Positions 34,173 through 43,152 of a stretch of 64,000 nt of DNA are shown here, in pieces. Position 1 is the first letter of the stretch, and each line of letters begins with the position of its first letter. A program made the translations under genes and the position numbers. Origin of the DNA: JBGCDD01 sp045105075 (GTDB lineage Bacteria; Pseudomonadota; Alphaproteobacteria; Rhodobacterales; Rhodobacteraceae); contig JBGCDD010000034.1 in NCBI GenBank assembly GCA_045105075.1, positions 1-64,000 on the forward strand, given 5' to 3'. The notes below the pieces were generated by a model. That model was not told the origin of the DNA, did no database searches, and saw only the letters and a program-made list of their open reading frames with translations.

Positions 34173-36131
34173 CTAATCCCCCGCCGCCCGGCCCCGCAGC
34201 GCGATGATGCCACGCGGACGGAACTGGGTGAAAATAAGGATGAAAATGATCATAGAGGTTTGAGCTGCCAGTGTGTTGGACGGGTTCATCCACTCGATGC
34301 CCTTTTGCAAAAACCCGATCATCGCCGCGCCCAGCAAAGTGCCCCAGATGTTGCCAACGCCGCCCACCACGACGGTCATGAAACTTTGAACGATATAATC
34401 GCCACCCATTTCCGACGTCACCTTGGCAAACAATCCAATCGCCACGCCCGCAATGCCCGCGATGCCCGAGCCCAAACCAAAGGTCAGCATATTCACCCGC
34501 CCCGGATTGATCCCCATCGCAGCGGCCATTTTCGGATTCTGAGTGACTGCGCGCGTTTCCAACCCCAGCCTGGTGCGTTTCATGATGAACAGGAACAGCG
34601 CCAGAAAGATCAACGCAAGCACAAAAATCGCGATGCGAATATAACTGATCGACACCACGTCATTGATCACCCAAGCGCCATCAAGCCAGCCGGGCGCAGT
34701 CAGCGGACGAGCCTGTGTGCCAAAGATATTCTTGGCCAATTGCTGCAACATGATAGAGATGCCAAAGGTCGCCAGAAGCGTTTCAAGCGGACGATTGTAA
34801 AGCCAGCGGATCACCAACCGCTCCAACGCAACACCGGCGGCGAAGGTTACCATGAACGCCAAAGGGATCGCTAACAAAACCGAGGCCGTGTGATTGGGCA
34901 CGAAAAGCTGCACCACATAACCCGTGTAGGCGCCCATCATGATAAATTCGCCATGCGCCATGTTGATCACGCCCATCACACCAAACGTGATCGCCAGCCC
35001 AATCGCGGCCAAAAAATAGATCGAGGCGAGCGACAGTGCATCCAAACCCAGGTCAATCGCCTGATTGGTCGCAACCCGGCGCTCAATGGCATCAAGGGCG
35101 GTCTGCGCCGCGGCTGTAACTGCAGCAGATTCCTCGCGGTACTGCGCGAAAAACGTATGTTCCAAAAGGGTTTGCGTGATCTGCGCGTCGGTTTGCAACG
35201 CGGGCACGGTGCCAGCGGTAGCCAGAGCAGCATAGGCTCGATCGCGCGCGTCTTGGGAATTGAGTTGCGCCAGAGGAATGCCGCCAACGCGGCCTGTTTC
35301 AATATTGGCCTCAAGCGCTGCCTTTTGGTCGTCGCTGTTGATCAAAGCCGGCGCGAGCGAGCGATCCACCAACATTTGATAGGCCACGTCGCGGGACAAT
35401 TCGGCGCTGCCGGGGCTGAGGATGCGCGCGATGTTGCGATCCTCGGACGCGGAGCCGGCAACAACATCCAGCCGCGTGGCCACAATCGGGTTCAAGGTCG
35501 CGCGCAAATCGACGCCCAAATCACTGGGCATCGACGAAATCGCGCCCACGCGGGCGGCCTCGTCAGCGCCGTATGCCATGGTCAAAAGCCGCTCGGTGCG
35601 GATTTTTCGGGCGCGCAAACCTGCGTCCGTTTCGGTTTCGATCGAGGCACGCAACGGCGCCAAGAGACTGGGTTCAGGATCGCGCTGAATTGAATCGAGT
35701 GCAGCCATCCGACGCTCTGGATCACTGTCCGTCAGCTGAAACTGAACCAATGCTGTGCCGATCAGAGCGCGCACACCGCTGTTGGGTTTGATCTGCTTCA
35801 GGGCGCGTTTGCCGCTTTCGCCGATCTGATCACCGGTGTCAAAATCGATCAGGGCATAGTCGCCCGTGTCCAGTTTTTCGGCGCGAAAAAACAGGCCGTC
35901 TTCGCGGCGCTGCCACATGTTCTTGCTTTGCCAGGCTTGCAAAACCGCCTGCGCCTGGTCCAGGCCACTGTCTGCCAACGCCGATATCGCAGGCGCAATC
36001 GTGCGGCGCGAGCCTTTTTCGATGAGCGCACGATGGTCCTGCAAAAGCGCCTGAACCGTACCGTTTTGCGCACCAGCCGAAGGTGCCATCAGCACAAAGG
36101 CCAATAACAGCGCGGGCAAAATGAATTTCAT
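34173..36131 (-). CDS. urtB: Urea ABC transporter permease UrtB, with large N-terminal extension
   Basis: The C-terminal 300 residues form the LivH-type permease (helices, G-A-Y-T-G-Y-V, and the loop K-R-T-R-L-G-L-E-T-R-A-V). The N-terminal about 340 residues are soluble, preceded by a signal-like segment (M-K-F-I-L-P-A-L-L-L-A-F-V-L-M-A-P-S-A-G-A). This long periplasmic helical extension with Asp/Ala repeats is a known feature of UrtB. Length is 652 residues. It follows urtA by 60 bases. Confidence 0.9.
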   Translation of the reverse strand: MKFILPALLLAFVLMAPSAGAQNGTVQALLQDHRALIEKGSRRTIAPAISALADSGLDQAQAVLQAWQSKNMWQRREDGLFFRAEKLDTGDYALIDFDTGDQIGESGKRALKQIKPNSGVRALIGTALVQFQLTDSDPERRMAALDSIQRDPEPSLLAPLRASIETETDAGLRARKIRTERLLTMAYGADEAARVGAISSMPSDLGVDLRATLNPIVATRLDVVAGSASEDRNIARILSPGSAELSRDVAYQMLVDRSLAPALINSDDQKAALEANIETGRVGGIPLAQLNSQDARDRAYAALATAGTVPALQTDAQITQTLLEHTFFAQYREESAAVTAAAQTALDAIERRVATNQAIDLGLDALSLASIYFLAAIGLAITFGVMGVINMAHGEFIMMGAYTGYVVQLFVPNHTASVLLAIPLAFMVTFAAGVALERLVIRWLYNRPLETLLATFGISIMLQQLAKNIFGTQARPLTAPGWLDGAWVINDVVSISYIRIAIFVLALIFLALFLFIMKRTRLGLETRAVTQNPKMAAAMGINPGRVNMLTFGLGSGIAGIAGVAIGLFAKVTSEMGGDYIVQSFMTVVVGGVGNIWGTLLGAAMIGFLQKGIEWMNPSNTLAAQTSMIIFILIFTQFRPRGIIALRGRAAGD

Positions 36132-36191
36132 GAAAGCCTGTCCAAATGGTGACGGGGGCATGGACCCCCGTCAGGTTTTTTTAACGCGCGA

Positions 36192-37466
36192 TCAGTAGTT
36201 TGACAGGGTCTGAACGCAGGTTTTTGTGGTCGTATTGTACATGCCACATCCCAGGTCTTTCCAGTCCGAGGTCAAAACCGCCGACTCGGGCAGGAAATCG
36301 GTCCAGGCATCGCCAGGCACTTCGTCGGTCTGGCTGATGATGTCAAACTGGCCATCCTCGGTGATTTCGCCAATCAAAACCGGCTTGGCGAGGTGGTGGT
36401 TTGGCAACATCACGGCGGTACCGCCCGTCAGGTTCGCGAATTCCTGGCCATACATCGCGCCACGCACGGCGTCGACCTCAGTGGACCCAGCAGCCGTAGC
36501 CGCGTTCACCCACATGTTAAAGCCGATGTAGTGGGCTTCCATTGGGTCGTTGGTCACACGCTCTTCGCCCATGCGGGTTTTCCATTCGGTGATCCATTCA
36601 GCATTCGCTTCGGTGTCGGCGGACTGGAAATAGTTCCAAGCTGCCAAGTGACCGACCAGGTTGGATGTGTCCAGACCAGACAGTTCTTCTTCGCCCACCG
36701 AAAACGCAACGACAGGAATATCGTCAGCGCTGACGCCGGCAGCTGCCAGTTCTTTGTAAAAGCCAATGTTTGCATCGCCGTTAATGGTGCTGATCACGCC
36801 GACTTTTTTGCCATCCGCGCCCAGCGCCACAACGTCTGCGACGATCTTGGACCAGTCAGAATGACCAAACGGTGTATAGTTCACAAAAATATCGCCATCG
36901 GCGATGTCTTTGGATTTCAAGTAGCTTTCCAGAATGTTGTTGGTCGTGCGCGGGTACACATAGTCGGTGCCCAACAAAGCGAACTTTTCAACGCCCAGCT
37001 CTTCCAGAAAATAATCGGTGGCCGGGATCGCCTGCTGGTTGGGGGCCGCGCCGGTGTAGAAAACGTTCTTTGAGCTTTCCTCACCTTCGTACTGCACTGG
37101 ATAGAACAACAAACCGTTCAGTTCTTCGATGACAGGCAGCACGGATTTACGGCTGACGCTGGTCCAGTTGCCAAAAATCACATCAACGTCGTGCACTGTC
37201 AGCAATTCGCGCGCTTTTTCAGCAAACAGAGGCCAATCCGAAGCAGGATCAACGACCACGGCTTCCAATTGACAGCCCAGAACGCCGCCTTTGGCATTCT
37301 GCTGGTCCACAAGCATCAGCATTGTGTCCTTCAGCGTGGTTTCCGAGATCGCCATCGTTCCGGAAAGGGAGTGCAGGACGCCCACTTTGATCGGGCAATC
37401 TTGCGCCATGGCAGGCAGCGCTGTTCCCAAAAGCAAAGCGGTGGTCAGGGCGGTTTTCTTGAACAT
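36192..37466 (-). CDS. urtA: Urea ABC transporter substrate-binding protein UrtA
   Basis: A 424-residue periplasmic binding protein with signal peptide M-F-K-K-T-A-L-T-T-A-L-L-L-G-T-A-L-P-A-M-A (cleavage before Q-D). The mature start C-P-I-K-V-G-V-L-H-S-L-S-G-T-M-A-I is diagnostic of UrtA. It is the first gene of urtABCDE. The 342 bases upstream are gene-free. Expression of this operon is normally under nitrogen control, but no clear sigma-54 site was seen. Confidence 0.94.
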   Translation of the reverse strand: MFKKTALTTALLLGTALPAMAQDCPIKVGVLHSLSGTMAISETTLKDTMLMLVDQQNAKGGVLGCQLEAVVVDPASDWPLFAEKARELLTVHDVDVIFGNWTSVSRKSVLPVIEELNGLLFYPVQYEGEESSKNVFYTGAAPNQQAIPATDYFLEELGVEKFALLGTDYVYPRTTNNILESYLKSKDIADGDIFVNYTPFGHSDWSKIVADVVALGADGKKVGVISTINGDANIGFYKELAAAGVSADDIPVVAFSVGEEELSGLDTSNLVGHLAAWNYFQSADTEANAEWITEWKTRMGEERVTNDPMEAHYIGFNMWVNAATAAGSTEVDAVRGAMYGQEFANLTGGTAVMLPNHHLAKPVLIGEITEDGQFDIISQTDEVPGDAWTDFLPESAVLTSDWKDLGCGMYNTTTKTCVQTLSNY

Positions 37467-37808
37467 AAGTTGTTTCTCCCAGCGAGGTGGGCGGTTGCGG
37501 CCCTTGCCCCACAGAGCACACAGCCTTACCGTTTCCTCGCAGCATAGTGTTGCACATCGTGTGGCGGCCGGTGCGAGCTGCAATTCTGCGGGTCGCCACA
37601 CACCCGAATCCCATGGCTTGGACCGTCTGAAATCCCGGGTGATACAGTTTTTGGGGATCGCGTCAGAGCTCGCAATTCTCAGGGCGCACAAAACACCGGC
37701 ATATGTGAAATTGCGTACATTTTGAGCGAAAATGAAGGTCAATGCCCCATGATTAATCGCTATTTGTCATTTCAATGGAAATAAAGTGATAGACAGACCG
37801 CCGATGCG
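37467..37808. promoter_or_regulatory. Regulatory gap upstream of urtA with an 8-bp inverted repeat
   Basis: These 342 bases hold no gene. An inverted repeat GTGTGGCG (37559-37566) / CGCCACAC (37594-37601) with a 27-base spacer lies 93-135 bases upstream of urtA. It could be an operator or a leader stem. I saw no clean sigma-54 (GG-N10-GC) element; a TGGC near 37595 is at the wrong distance from a TTGC. The upstream end of the cluster gene ends at 37809. Confidence 0.4.
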
Positions 37809-38639
37809 TCATCCGGATCGCAGAATATGGCGGTTCCAAAGGGTAATCACCCGTTGCATTTGCCCAATGTCGATATGCGCCAAAACCAATTTGCTTTGAA
37901 AGGTCAAACACAGGCCCAAAAGCCTCGGCTCAGGGCCAGCGGCGATCAGCAAAGTTGTTTCACCAGTGCTCACATCGCTTTCGCGGGCCAAATGCGTCAA
38001 ATATTGAATTTGCGCAGGCGCACCGCTGCTGTTTTGGACCGCGGCTTGATCAAACACCACCAACGCGCTGACGCAGGCGTGAAACTTGTCCATAAAGCCC
38101 GCAAAATCGCCCAGCATCGTCGGACGGGTCTGGACCGTTTGCGCCGCGGCTTTTTCCAGAAGCGTTGCGCAAGTCACACCGACATTGCCCATCGCAGCGG
38201 CATCTGGCGCAATTTGTGTGCTGACAAAAAGCGTTTGGGTGCCTTTTGCAAACAAGCGCAAACAGTGGCCCAAAACGGCCAACAGCGGATCTTCGACATC
38301 GAAAATCGCATGACCGGTCAACGCTTCGGCCTGAGCAGGCGGCGCGCCAAGCGACAGGCGCACAACGGATCGCACCCGACGCGAAGCAACTTCAATCACA
38401 AAGCGTTCGTCCCGGTCATTGCGAAAAGACACGATGCGCGCCAGCACCGTTTCATCGATTTCATCGCAAAGGGCCGCAAGTGCATCACGCGAATCAAGGC
38501 GGCGCGCGCCGTCAACCAGGTCAGGCACAGGGCGAACCAGCGTCGCCAATCGGCGATCTAGACGCGCGTCATCCGTAGCACGCCGATCCGCAGTGAGGGG
38601 CGGGTCAGGTCTGGGCACAGATGGTATCCAGACAGTCAC
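37809..38639 (-). CDS. Hypothetical protein, last gene of the kinase-dynamin cluster
   Basis: A 276-residue protein of unknown family with no signal peptide or membrane helix. It starts P-S-V-P-R-P-D-P-P-L-T-A-D-R-R (Pro- and Arg-rich) and later shows alternating hydrophobic strands (L-L-I-A-A-G-P-E-P-R-L-L-G-L-C-L-T-F). The start is a GTG at 38639 that overlaps the 3' end of the roadblock-like gene by 35 bases, so translation is coupled; a downstream start is possible. Order and overlap place it in the operon with the kinase, phosphatase and GTPases. Confidence 0.6.
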   Translation of the reverse strand: MTVWIPSVPRPDPPLTADRRATDDARLDRRLATLVRPVPDLVDGARRLDSRDALAALCDEIDETVLARIVSFRNDRDERFVIEVASRRVRSVVRLSLGAPPAQAEALTGHAIFDVEDPLLAVLGHCLRLFAKGTQTLFVSTQIAPDAAAMGNVGVTCATLLEKAAAQTVQTRPTMLGDFAGFMDKFHACVSALVVFDQAAVQNSSGAPAQIQYLTHLARESDVSTGETTLLIAAGPEPRLLGLCLTFQSKLVLAHIDIGQMQRVITLWNRHILRSG

Positions 38640-38991
38640 GAGCAGCAGTCATAAACGGATCAAAATCAGCGTCCGTGGCCACCAAACAGCACAACGCATC
38701 GCCGCGTTCCGCATTTGAGCGCAAAAACACCCCGACCTGTGCCCCTTCAACCGCAATTGCATGATCCAGTGTTTGGGACGAATCCTGCCCCAGAACGCGC
38801 AGCATTTTTCGCGCCACGCCGCCGTCAAGCATTTCAATGCCAACCGCGCACAGCGAGTCGAGATCTTCTTGCGGCACATTGGCGGCAGCGCTGGCCCCCA
38901 GCACGGTCGACGTAGACAAGTCTGCGAAAGCCACGACGGAACAAGTCGCAAACTCCTCCCGCAGCAAGTCGAGCCGTTCAACAAGGGTCAT
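38605..38991 (-). CDS. Roadblock/LC7-like small protein
   Basis: A 128-residue protein with a layout like roadblock/LC7 (MglB-like) domains: an N-terminal helix L-V-E-R-L-D-L-L-R-E-E-F, strand S-V-V-A-F-A-D-L-S-T-S-T-V-L, a helix with D-L-D-S-L-C, and a strand-turn-strand G-A-Q-V-G-V-F-L-R-S. The similarity is judged by eye and is not certain. Roadblock proteins bind small GTPases and can act as GAPs or docking platforms, which fits the next-door dynamin-like GTPases. It lies 80 bases downstream of the first GTPase gene and upstream of the 276-residue gene. Confidence 0.5.
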   Translation of the reverse strand: MTLVERLDLLREEFATCSVVAFADLSTSTVLGASAAANVPQEDLDSLCAVGIEMLDGGVARKMLRVLGQDSSQTLDHAIAVEGAQVGVFLRSNAERGDALCCLVATDADFDPFMTAARDCLDTICAQT

Positions 38992-39071
38992 ATCAGATTC
39001 TCTGCCGTGCTTTAGCGGACCAAAACACCCGGTCCACCCCGCAGATCTAACGGCGAAAAATGTGTTTTGCG

Positions 39072-39914
39072 TTAACTCCCGAAAGCGGAAACCGACGCAC
39101 GGCGTTCCGGGGCGCGCGATTTTGTTCGCGCCACCACGCGGCGCGGGCTGACTTTGGTTTCATCAACACAGGCCACCGGCAAAGGTGGTGCGACCGGAAC
39201 ATCGGGCACTTCGGGCAAAGCCACCGTCCCCGGCGCCACCGCGTGCAACATTTCGACCAGACGTCGGGCGAAATCCTCGGCACCGCTTTTGGACCAGGTG
39301 TCGTAATCCTGCTGGTTCTGGGTTGCCTCAAGCAACGAAATCGCCAGCACGTCGGCAAACAGCCCCCGGGTTTCGCGCCGAATGCGCTTGATCACCCGCG
39401 CGCGATCACGCGCGCTGGTCAGCTTGTCGGCACGGGTCAACAGCAACAGGCTCTTGTCATAAAGCGCGCGTGGCATGCTGGCCCAGACGGCCGCCTCGCT
39501 TTGACGCCACGCTTGGGTCGCATGGGTGCACCACAGCACAATATCAGCGTTTGGAATCACCCTTTGCCACACATCAGCCGCCATGTTGGGATCCGAGATG
39601 CCAGGCATGTCGATCAGATCGCATTGTTCCAGAATGTCCTGTTGGCTGTAGATCCGAATATAAAGCGTGTCCTCCAGTGGCACCAGATCAAGCCGCTGCA
39701 GGTCTACCGGATGGCTCACCCCGTCCAAATCAACACGGTGGCCGGGCCCGTCACCGTAGCAGATCCAGACCGGCGGCAAGCGGGTGGCGATCACTTGCAC
39801 CGGCAAGTGCCGGTCACCGATCAGCAGATTGGCCAACGTGGTTTTGCCTGCACTGAACTCGCCCATCAGGGCAACAACAGGTTTGCGCGTGTCGGATGTC
39901 AGATCCAAGCTCAT
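39072..39914 (-). CDS. Dynamin-like GTPase, short form
   Basis: A 280-residue protein with a dynamin-type G domain: P-loop G-E-F-S-A-G-K-T-T at about 18-26, D-M-P-G-I-S-D (DxxG, G3), and a G4-like T-R-A-D-K. The G-E-F-S-x-G-K-S/T-T form is diagnostic of bacterial dynamins. The C-terminal 60 residues are Pro/Val-rich and then basic; there is no long helical stalk, so it may need the larger partner. The start overlaps the stop of the 687-residue GTPase (ATGA). No membrane helices are present. Confidence 0.82.
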   Translation of the reverse strand: MSLDLTSDTRKPVVALMGEFSAGKTTLANLLIGDRHLPVQVIATRLPPVWICYGDGPGHRVDLDGVSHPVDLQRLDLVPLEDTLYIRIYSQQDILEQCDLIDMPGISDPNMAADVWQRVIPNADIVLWCTHATQAWRQSEAAVWASMPRALYDKSLLLLTRADKLTSARDRARVIKRIRRETRGLFADVLAISLLEATQNQQDYDTWSKSGAEDFARRLVEMLHAVAPGTVALPEVPDVPVAPPLPVACVDETKVSPRRVVARTKSRAPERRASVSAFGS

Positions 39915-41974
39915 GATAGGAATCCCGTCAGTAAGGTTTGTGTTTTCTCCAGAACAGCCGCCCTGGCGCGTGATCGTCCCAACCCAAGCAGATCATCGAC
40001 CTTGTCTGGATCGGTGGTGTTTGTGCTGGCCAGCCCTTGCAGGATCGCGCGCTGTTCACCCAGAAAGGCGCCGATCTGTGCATCACAGGTCTGGCGGATC
40101 GAACGGGCGTGATCATCCTTGAGATCGGTGACAAACACCTCGGTTTCGGCGCGGATCAGATCGTGAAAACTGGCCGCGTAGGCCTGATATCCCCGCCGCC
40201 GGAACCACCAGCTTTTCCACCAGTTGCCCTTGAGATCGAGCGCAATCGTGCGCCCCAGCGTCACCGGCGGCGGAATGCGCGCGGGCGGCGGCACCCGAAT
40301 TTGTAACGTGCCATCGCTCAGGCCCAGCGCGCTTTGCGCCAAAGCCGAAAACTCAGCCGCTGCCGCTTCGCAATGACGCGTGAATGCCTTTTGGCACTGG
40401 CTGCCCAGCGCGCGATACGAAGAATTCAGCAGCACCCGCAATCCCGCAGGGTCGTATTGCCAGACACTATGTTCGCCGTAATGTTCCAAATGCATGATCA
40501 GCGACGCCGTGGCACGTTCCAGAAACGTGTTCAGGGCGCGATCTACACGGGCCGAAAATTCAGCGATGATCACGTCGTAATCCTGCGCCGCGTTTGCACT
40601 GACGGCCTCCTCAATGCGCGCAATGTTGGCCTCAAGCGCCTCGGGCGACACCTTCAGAACCGCGCGCTGCGGGTCTGCGATCAGGGTTTGCGCCGCGGCC
40701 ACGCCATTGACCAGGTTCAGCGCGCTGGCGGCAATGCGCCCCACCGTGTCGGGCACCACACCTTCGGACACCCGATCACTGATCGCGCGGTAAAGCGATG
40801 GCAGGCCCGACAGATCCCACAACAGCTCTATCGGGTCACTGTCCGCACCAATGGAATGATTGCCCCCTTCGGCCCAGTTATAGAGCGCCGCCGCGCTGGC
40901 CTGAGGCAGCTTCGACAGCGCTCCCGACATTGCGAAATTGGCCCAAAGCGCGCTGCCAAACAGGATATGCGCATCAACCGGGCCCTTGTGCTGGCGCAGT
41001 GTGTCCAGAATGCTGGCGCGGATTTCAGGCACCTGCGTGCGCGGATCCGACAGCTCGTCGATGCGGTTGACAAAAATGATCACTTCCCGCGATTTGATGT
41101 TCGAAATCAATCGGATCAGCGCCAGGTCGGTGGACGACAATGCCTGATGGGCTGACAAGACGACCACGCACAACCGGCTGTCGCGGATCGCCTGAATGGT
41201 GATCTGCTCGCGCATCATGAACGTGTCGTTCACCCCGGGCGTATCGCGCACACACAGCGGCATCGGGATCGCCTTGCGGTGCACAAACAGATCGGCCGAT
41301 TTGGTGATGTCGGCAAAACGCCCCTGCGACGTGGGGATGTCTTCATCATCTTCGTCGTATTCATCGCCCAGGCAGACATAGCGCTCGATCAGCTCTTCGT
41401 CGAACTCGCCATAGCTGTGTTCCTGACCCAACAGCATTTCGAACTTGCGCCCCAGACGCGCCATCGACTTCTCGCGCATCTCGGTGATTTGTTGCTTGAT
41501 GGTCTCCAGCTCGTCCTCGGCGCCGGCCCGATTGGCCAGCTCGCCAATGCGACCCCCGCCGCGCACCAAACGGTCCCATTCGGTTTGATCAAAGAACTTG
41601 AACTTCGCGCGCGCCTCGGGCGTTTTTTGCGTGGGCGAAACATGCAGCGACGTCACAACCGAAGTCCACGGGTTCACATCCGCAGGCAGCAAGCCGGGCC
41701 AGCCCACCATTGCATTCACCAGCGAGGTTTTGCCCGATTTGATCTGCCCGATCATCGTGACACTGGGTTCGATCGCATCAAGCTGGCGGGTCAGATGTTG
41801 CGCACGCCGCGCCGCCTGATCGTCACCCAACTGCTGGATGTTTTGCAACGCGCCGCGCAACGGGCGCAGGCTGCGAGCCAATTTGGTCAGATCCTCAACG
41901 CCGATGGCCAACAACCTGTCGGCCACAGGATCGCGACGATCCAAAGGGGCGGTCATTCCAGTTTCAGCGTTCAT
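39911..41974 (-). CDS. Dynamin-like GTPase, long form
   Basis: A 687-residue protein with P-loop G-Q-I-K-S-G-K-T-S at about 76-84, G3 R-D-T-P-G-V-N-D near 240 and G4 N-R-I-D-E. A helical region of about 300 residues follows, with W-W-F-R-R-R near 610-620 that could touch lipid head groups. It is the largest of three GTPases and the only one with a dynamin-sized stalk. It sits 41 bases downstream of the third GTPase and is coupled to the short one. By analogy it may assemble on membranes, but no localisation signal is visible. Confidence 0.82.
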   Translation of the reverse strand: MNAETGMTAPLDRRDPVADRLLAIGVEDLTKLARSLRPLRGALQNIQQLGDDQAARRAQHLTRQLDAIEPSVTMIGQIKSGKTSLVNAMVGWPGLLPADVNPWTSVVTSLHVSPTQKTPEARAKFKFFDQTEWDRLVRGGGRIGELANRAGAEDELETIKQQITEMREKSMARLGRKFEMLLGQEHSYGEFDEELIERYVCLGDEYDEDDEDIPTSQGRFADITKSADLFVHRKAIPMPLCVRDTPGVNDTFMMREQITIQAIRDSRLCVVVLSAHQALSSTDLALIRLISNIKSREVIIFVNRIDELSDPRTQVPEIRASILDTLRQHKGPVDAHILFGSALWANFAMSGALSKLPQASAAALYNWAEGGNHSIGADSDPIELLWDLSGLPSLYRAISDRVSEGVVPDTVGRIAASALNLVNGVAAAQTLIADPQRAVLKVSPEALEANIARIEEAVSANAAQDYDVIIAEFSARVDRALNTFLERATASLIMHLEHYGEHSVWQYDPAGLRVLLNSSYRALGSQCQKAFTRHCEAAAAEFSALAQSALGLSDGTLQIRVPPPARIPPPVTLGRTIALDLKGNWWKSWWFRRRGYQAYAASFHDLIRAETEVFVTDLKDDHARSIRQTCDAQIGAFLGEQRAILQGLASTNTTDPDKVDDLLGLGRSRARAAVLEKTQTLLTGFLS

Positions 41975-42015
41975 TTATAGTCTCAATTCTTATCAGGGTT
42001 TCAGGGCGTAAAATG

Positions 42016-43152
42016 TCAGGCCGCAAGGCGCGCGTGCAGATCACGGCGCAATTGCAAAACGATGGTGGCGGCGTCAGCGGCGGGTCCGGAGCCATCCTCC
42101 ATGGCCATCAACAACACTGTGTCGGCCGCGCTCAGCACATCGTCGTGAAACTGGATCTGATGGGTTTCCGACGCCGTCACCCCCATCACAGCCGACGCCA
42201 GCGCATCGCAGGTTTCCAGACAGTGATCCAATACCAGCCGATCCTGTGGTTCGGGCGCGCTCGCAAGATTGTGGCTCAGATCCTCGAGGCGACGTTCCAA
42301 AAGCTGTTGCGCGTTCATGTAAAATTGATCTTCGGCTGTTACCACTGGCGCCAGCACGGCGTCGCGCGGTTCGGGCTCCGTTGCGTCGATTGCAACCATC
42401 GGATCGGGCACAGTGACCGGCACCGGGGTGCGCAAATCTGCGCCCGTGTCATAGCGATCCAGCACCGCTTGGGCGGCATCCTCCAGCGCACGTCGCCCAT
42501 CTTCGACCAATCGAATGATCGCCTGGCGCAGGGCCGCCACGCCGCTGCGCTGATCCAAGGTGCCAATCACCGGCTGATTGTTGCACAAAGAGCTGTGGGT
42601 CTGCGCGGTCTCGACTGGAAACAGGCTGTGAAATTCCTCAAGTGCCACGGCCTGAACCGATGGCAACCGGGCCGCGCCGTGATCGGCAAACCGGGTCAAA
42701 ACCAGAAAGCTGTGATCCTTTAGATCGTCGGACACCGGCGCCCAGATGCGCGCCTCGTCGGAGCCAAAAACATGGGTGCACCACAGCACGATATCTGCCT
42801 TGGCCAACGCCTGATCCAGCCCAGACCCGGTGACGTCGAGAAACGCCATATGCGTCAGATCCTCGGACTCGATTTCAACCACACATGCGTTCAGATCAAA
42901 GCGATCGCCACACCCCGGCGGTGCCAACAACACCGACGTGCCACCCGGACGGGGTATGTTTTGGCCAAGCAACACATCCAGAAGCTGACTTTTGCCCACA
43001 CCATCCGGGCCCAGAACCGCCACCAGGATTGGGCGATCCAGCCGATCAAGCAGGCGCGCAGCACGCTCTTGCACGCGCGCAGGCAAGGCTCCGGCGCGCA
43101 CCAGCCCCTGCAAAGGACCCAGCAGCGAGGGCGTGCACAGATTATCTTTCAT
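42016..43152 (-). CDS. Dynamin-related GTPase-like protein, third paralogue
   Basis: A 378-residue protein with P-loop G-P-D-G-V-G-K-S at about 48-55 and a D-V-T-G motif in place of the usual DxPG, with a T-R-F-A-D in place of the T/N-K-x-D. V-L-W-C-T-H after the D-V-T-G is shared with the short GTPase (I-V-L-W-C-T-H), so the two are related. The altered switch may slow hydrolysis. Its start overlaps the PP2C gene's stop by 11 bases, which ties GTPase and phosphatase together. Confidence 0.72.
   Translation of the reverse strand: MKDNLCTPSLLGPLQGLVRAGALPARVQERAARLLDRLDRPILVAVLGPDGVGKSQLLDVLLGQNIPRPGGTSVLLAPPGCGDRFDLNACVVEIESEDLTHMAFLDVTGSGLDQALAKADIVLWCTHVFGSDEARIWAPVSDDLKDHSFLVLTRFADHGAARLPSVQAVALEEFHSLFPVETAQTHSSLCNNQPVIGTLDQRSGVAALRQAIIRLVEDGRRALEDAAQAVLDRYDTGADLRTPVPVTVPDPMVAIDATEPEPRDAVLAPVVTAEDQFYMNAQQLLERRLEDLSHNLASAPEPQDRLVLDHCLETCDALASAVMGVTASETHQIQFHDDVLSAADTVLLMAMEDGSGPAADAATIVLQLRRDLHARLAA

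Noticed and set aside
37559..37610. Sigma-54 promoter upstream of urtA
   Set aside because: A TGGC and a TTGC are near each other on the minus strand, but the spacing is about four bases too long for the -24/-12 pair.
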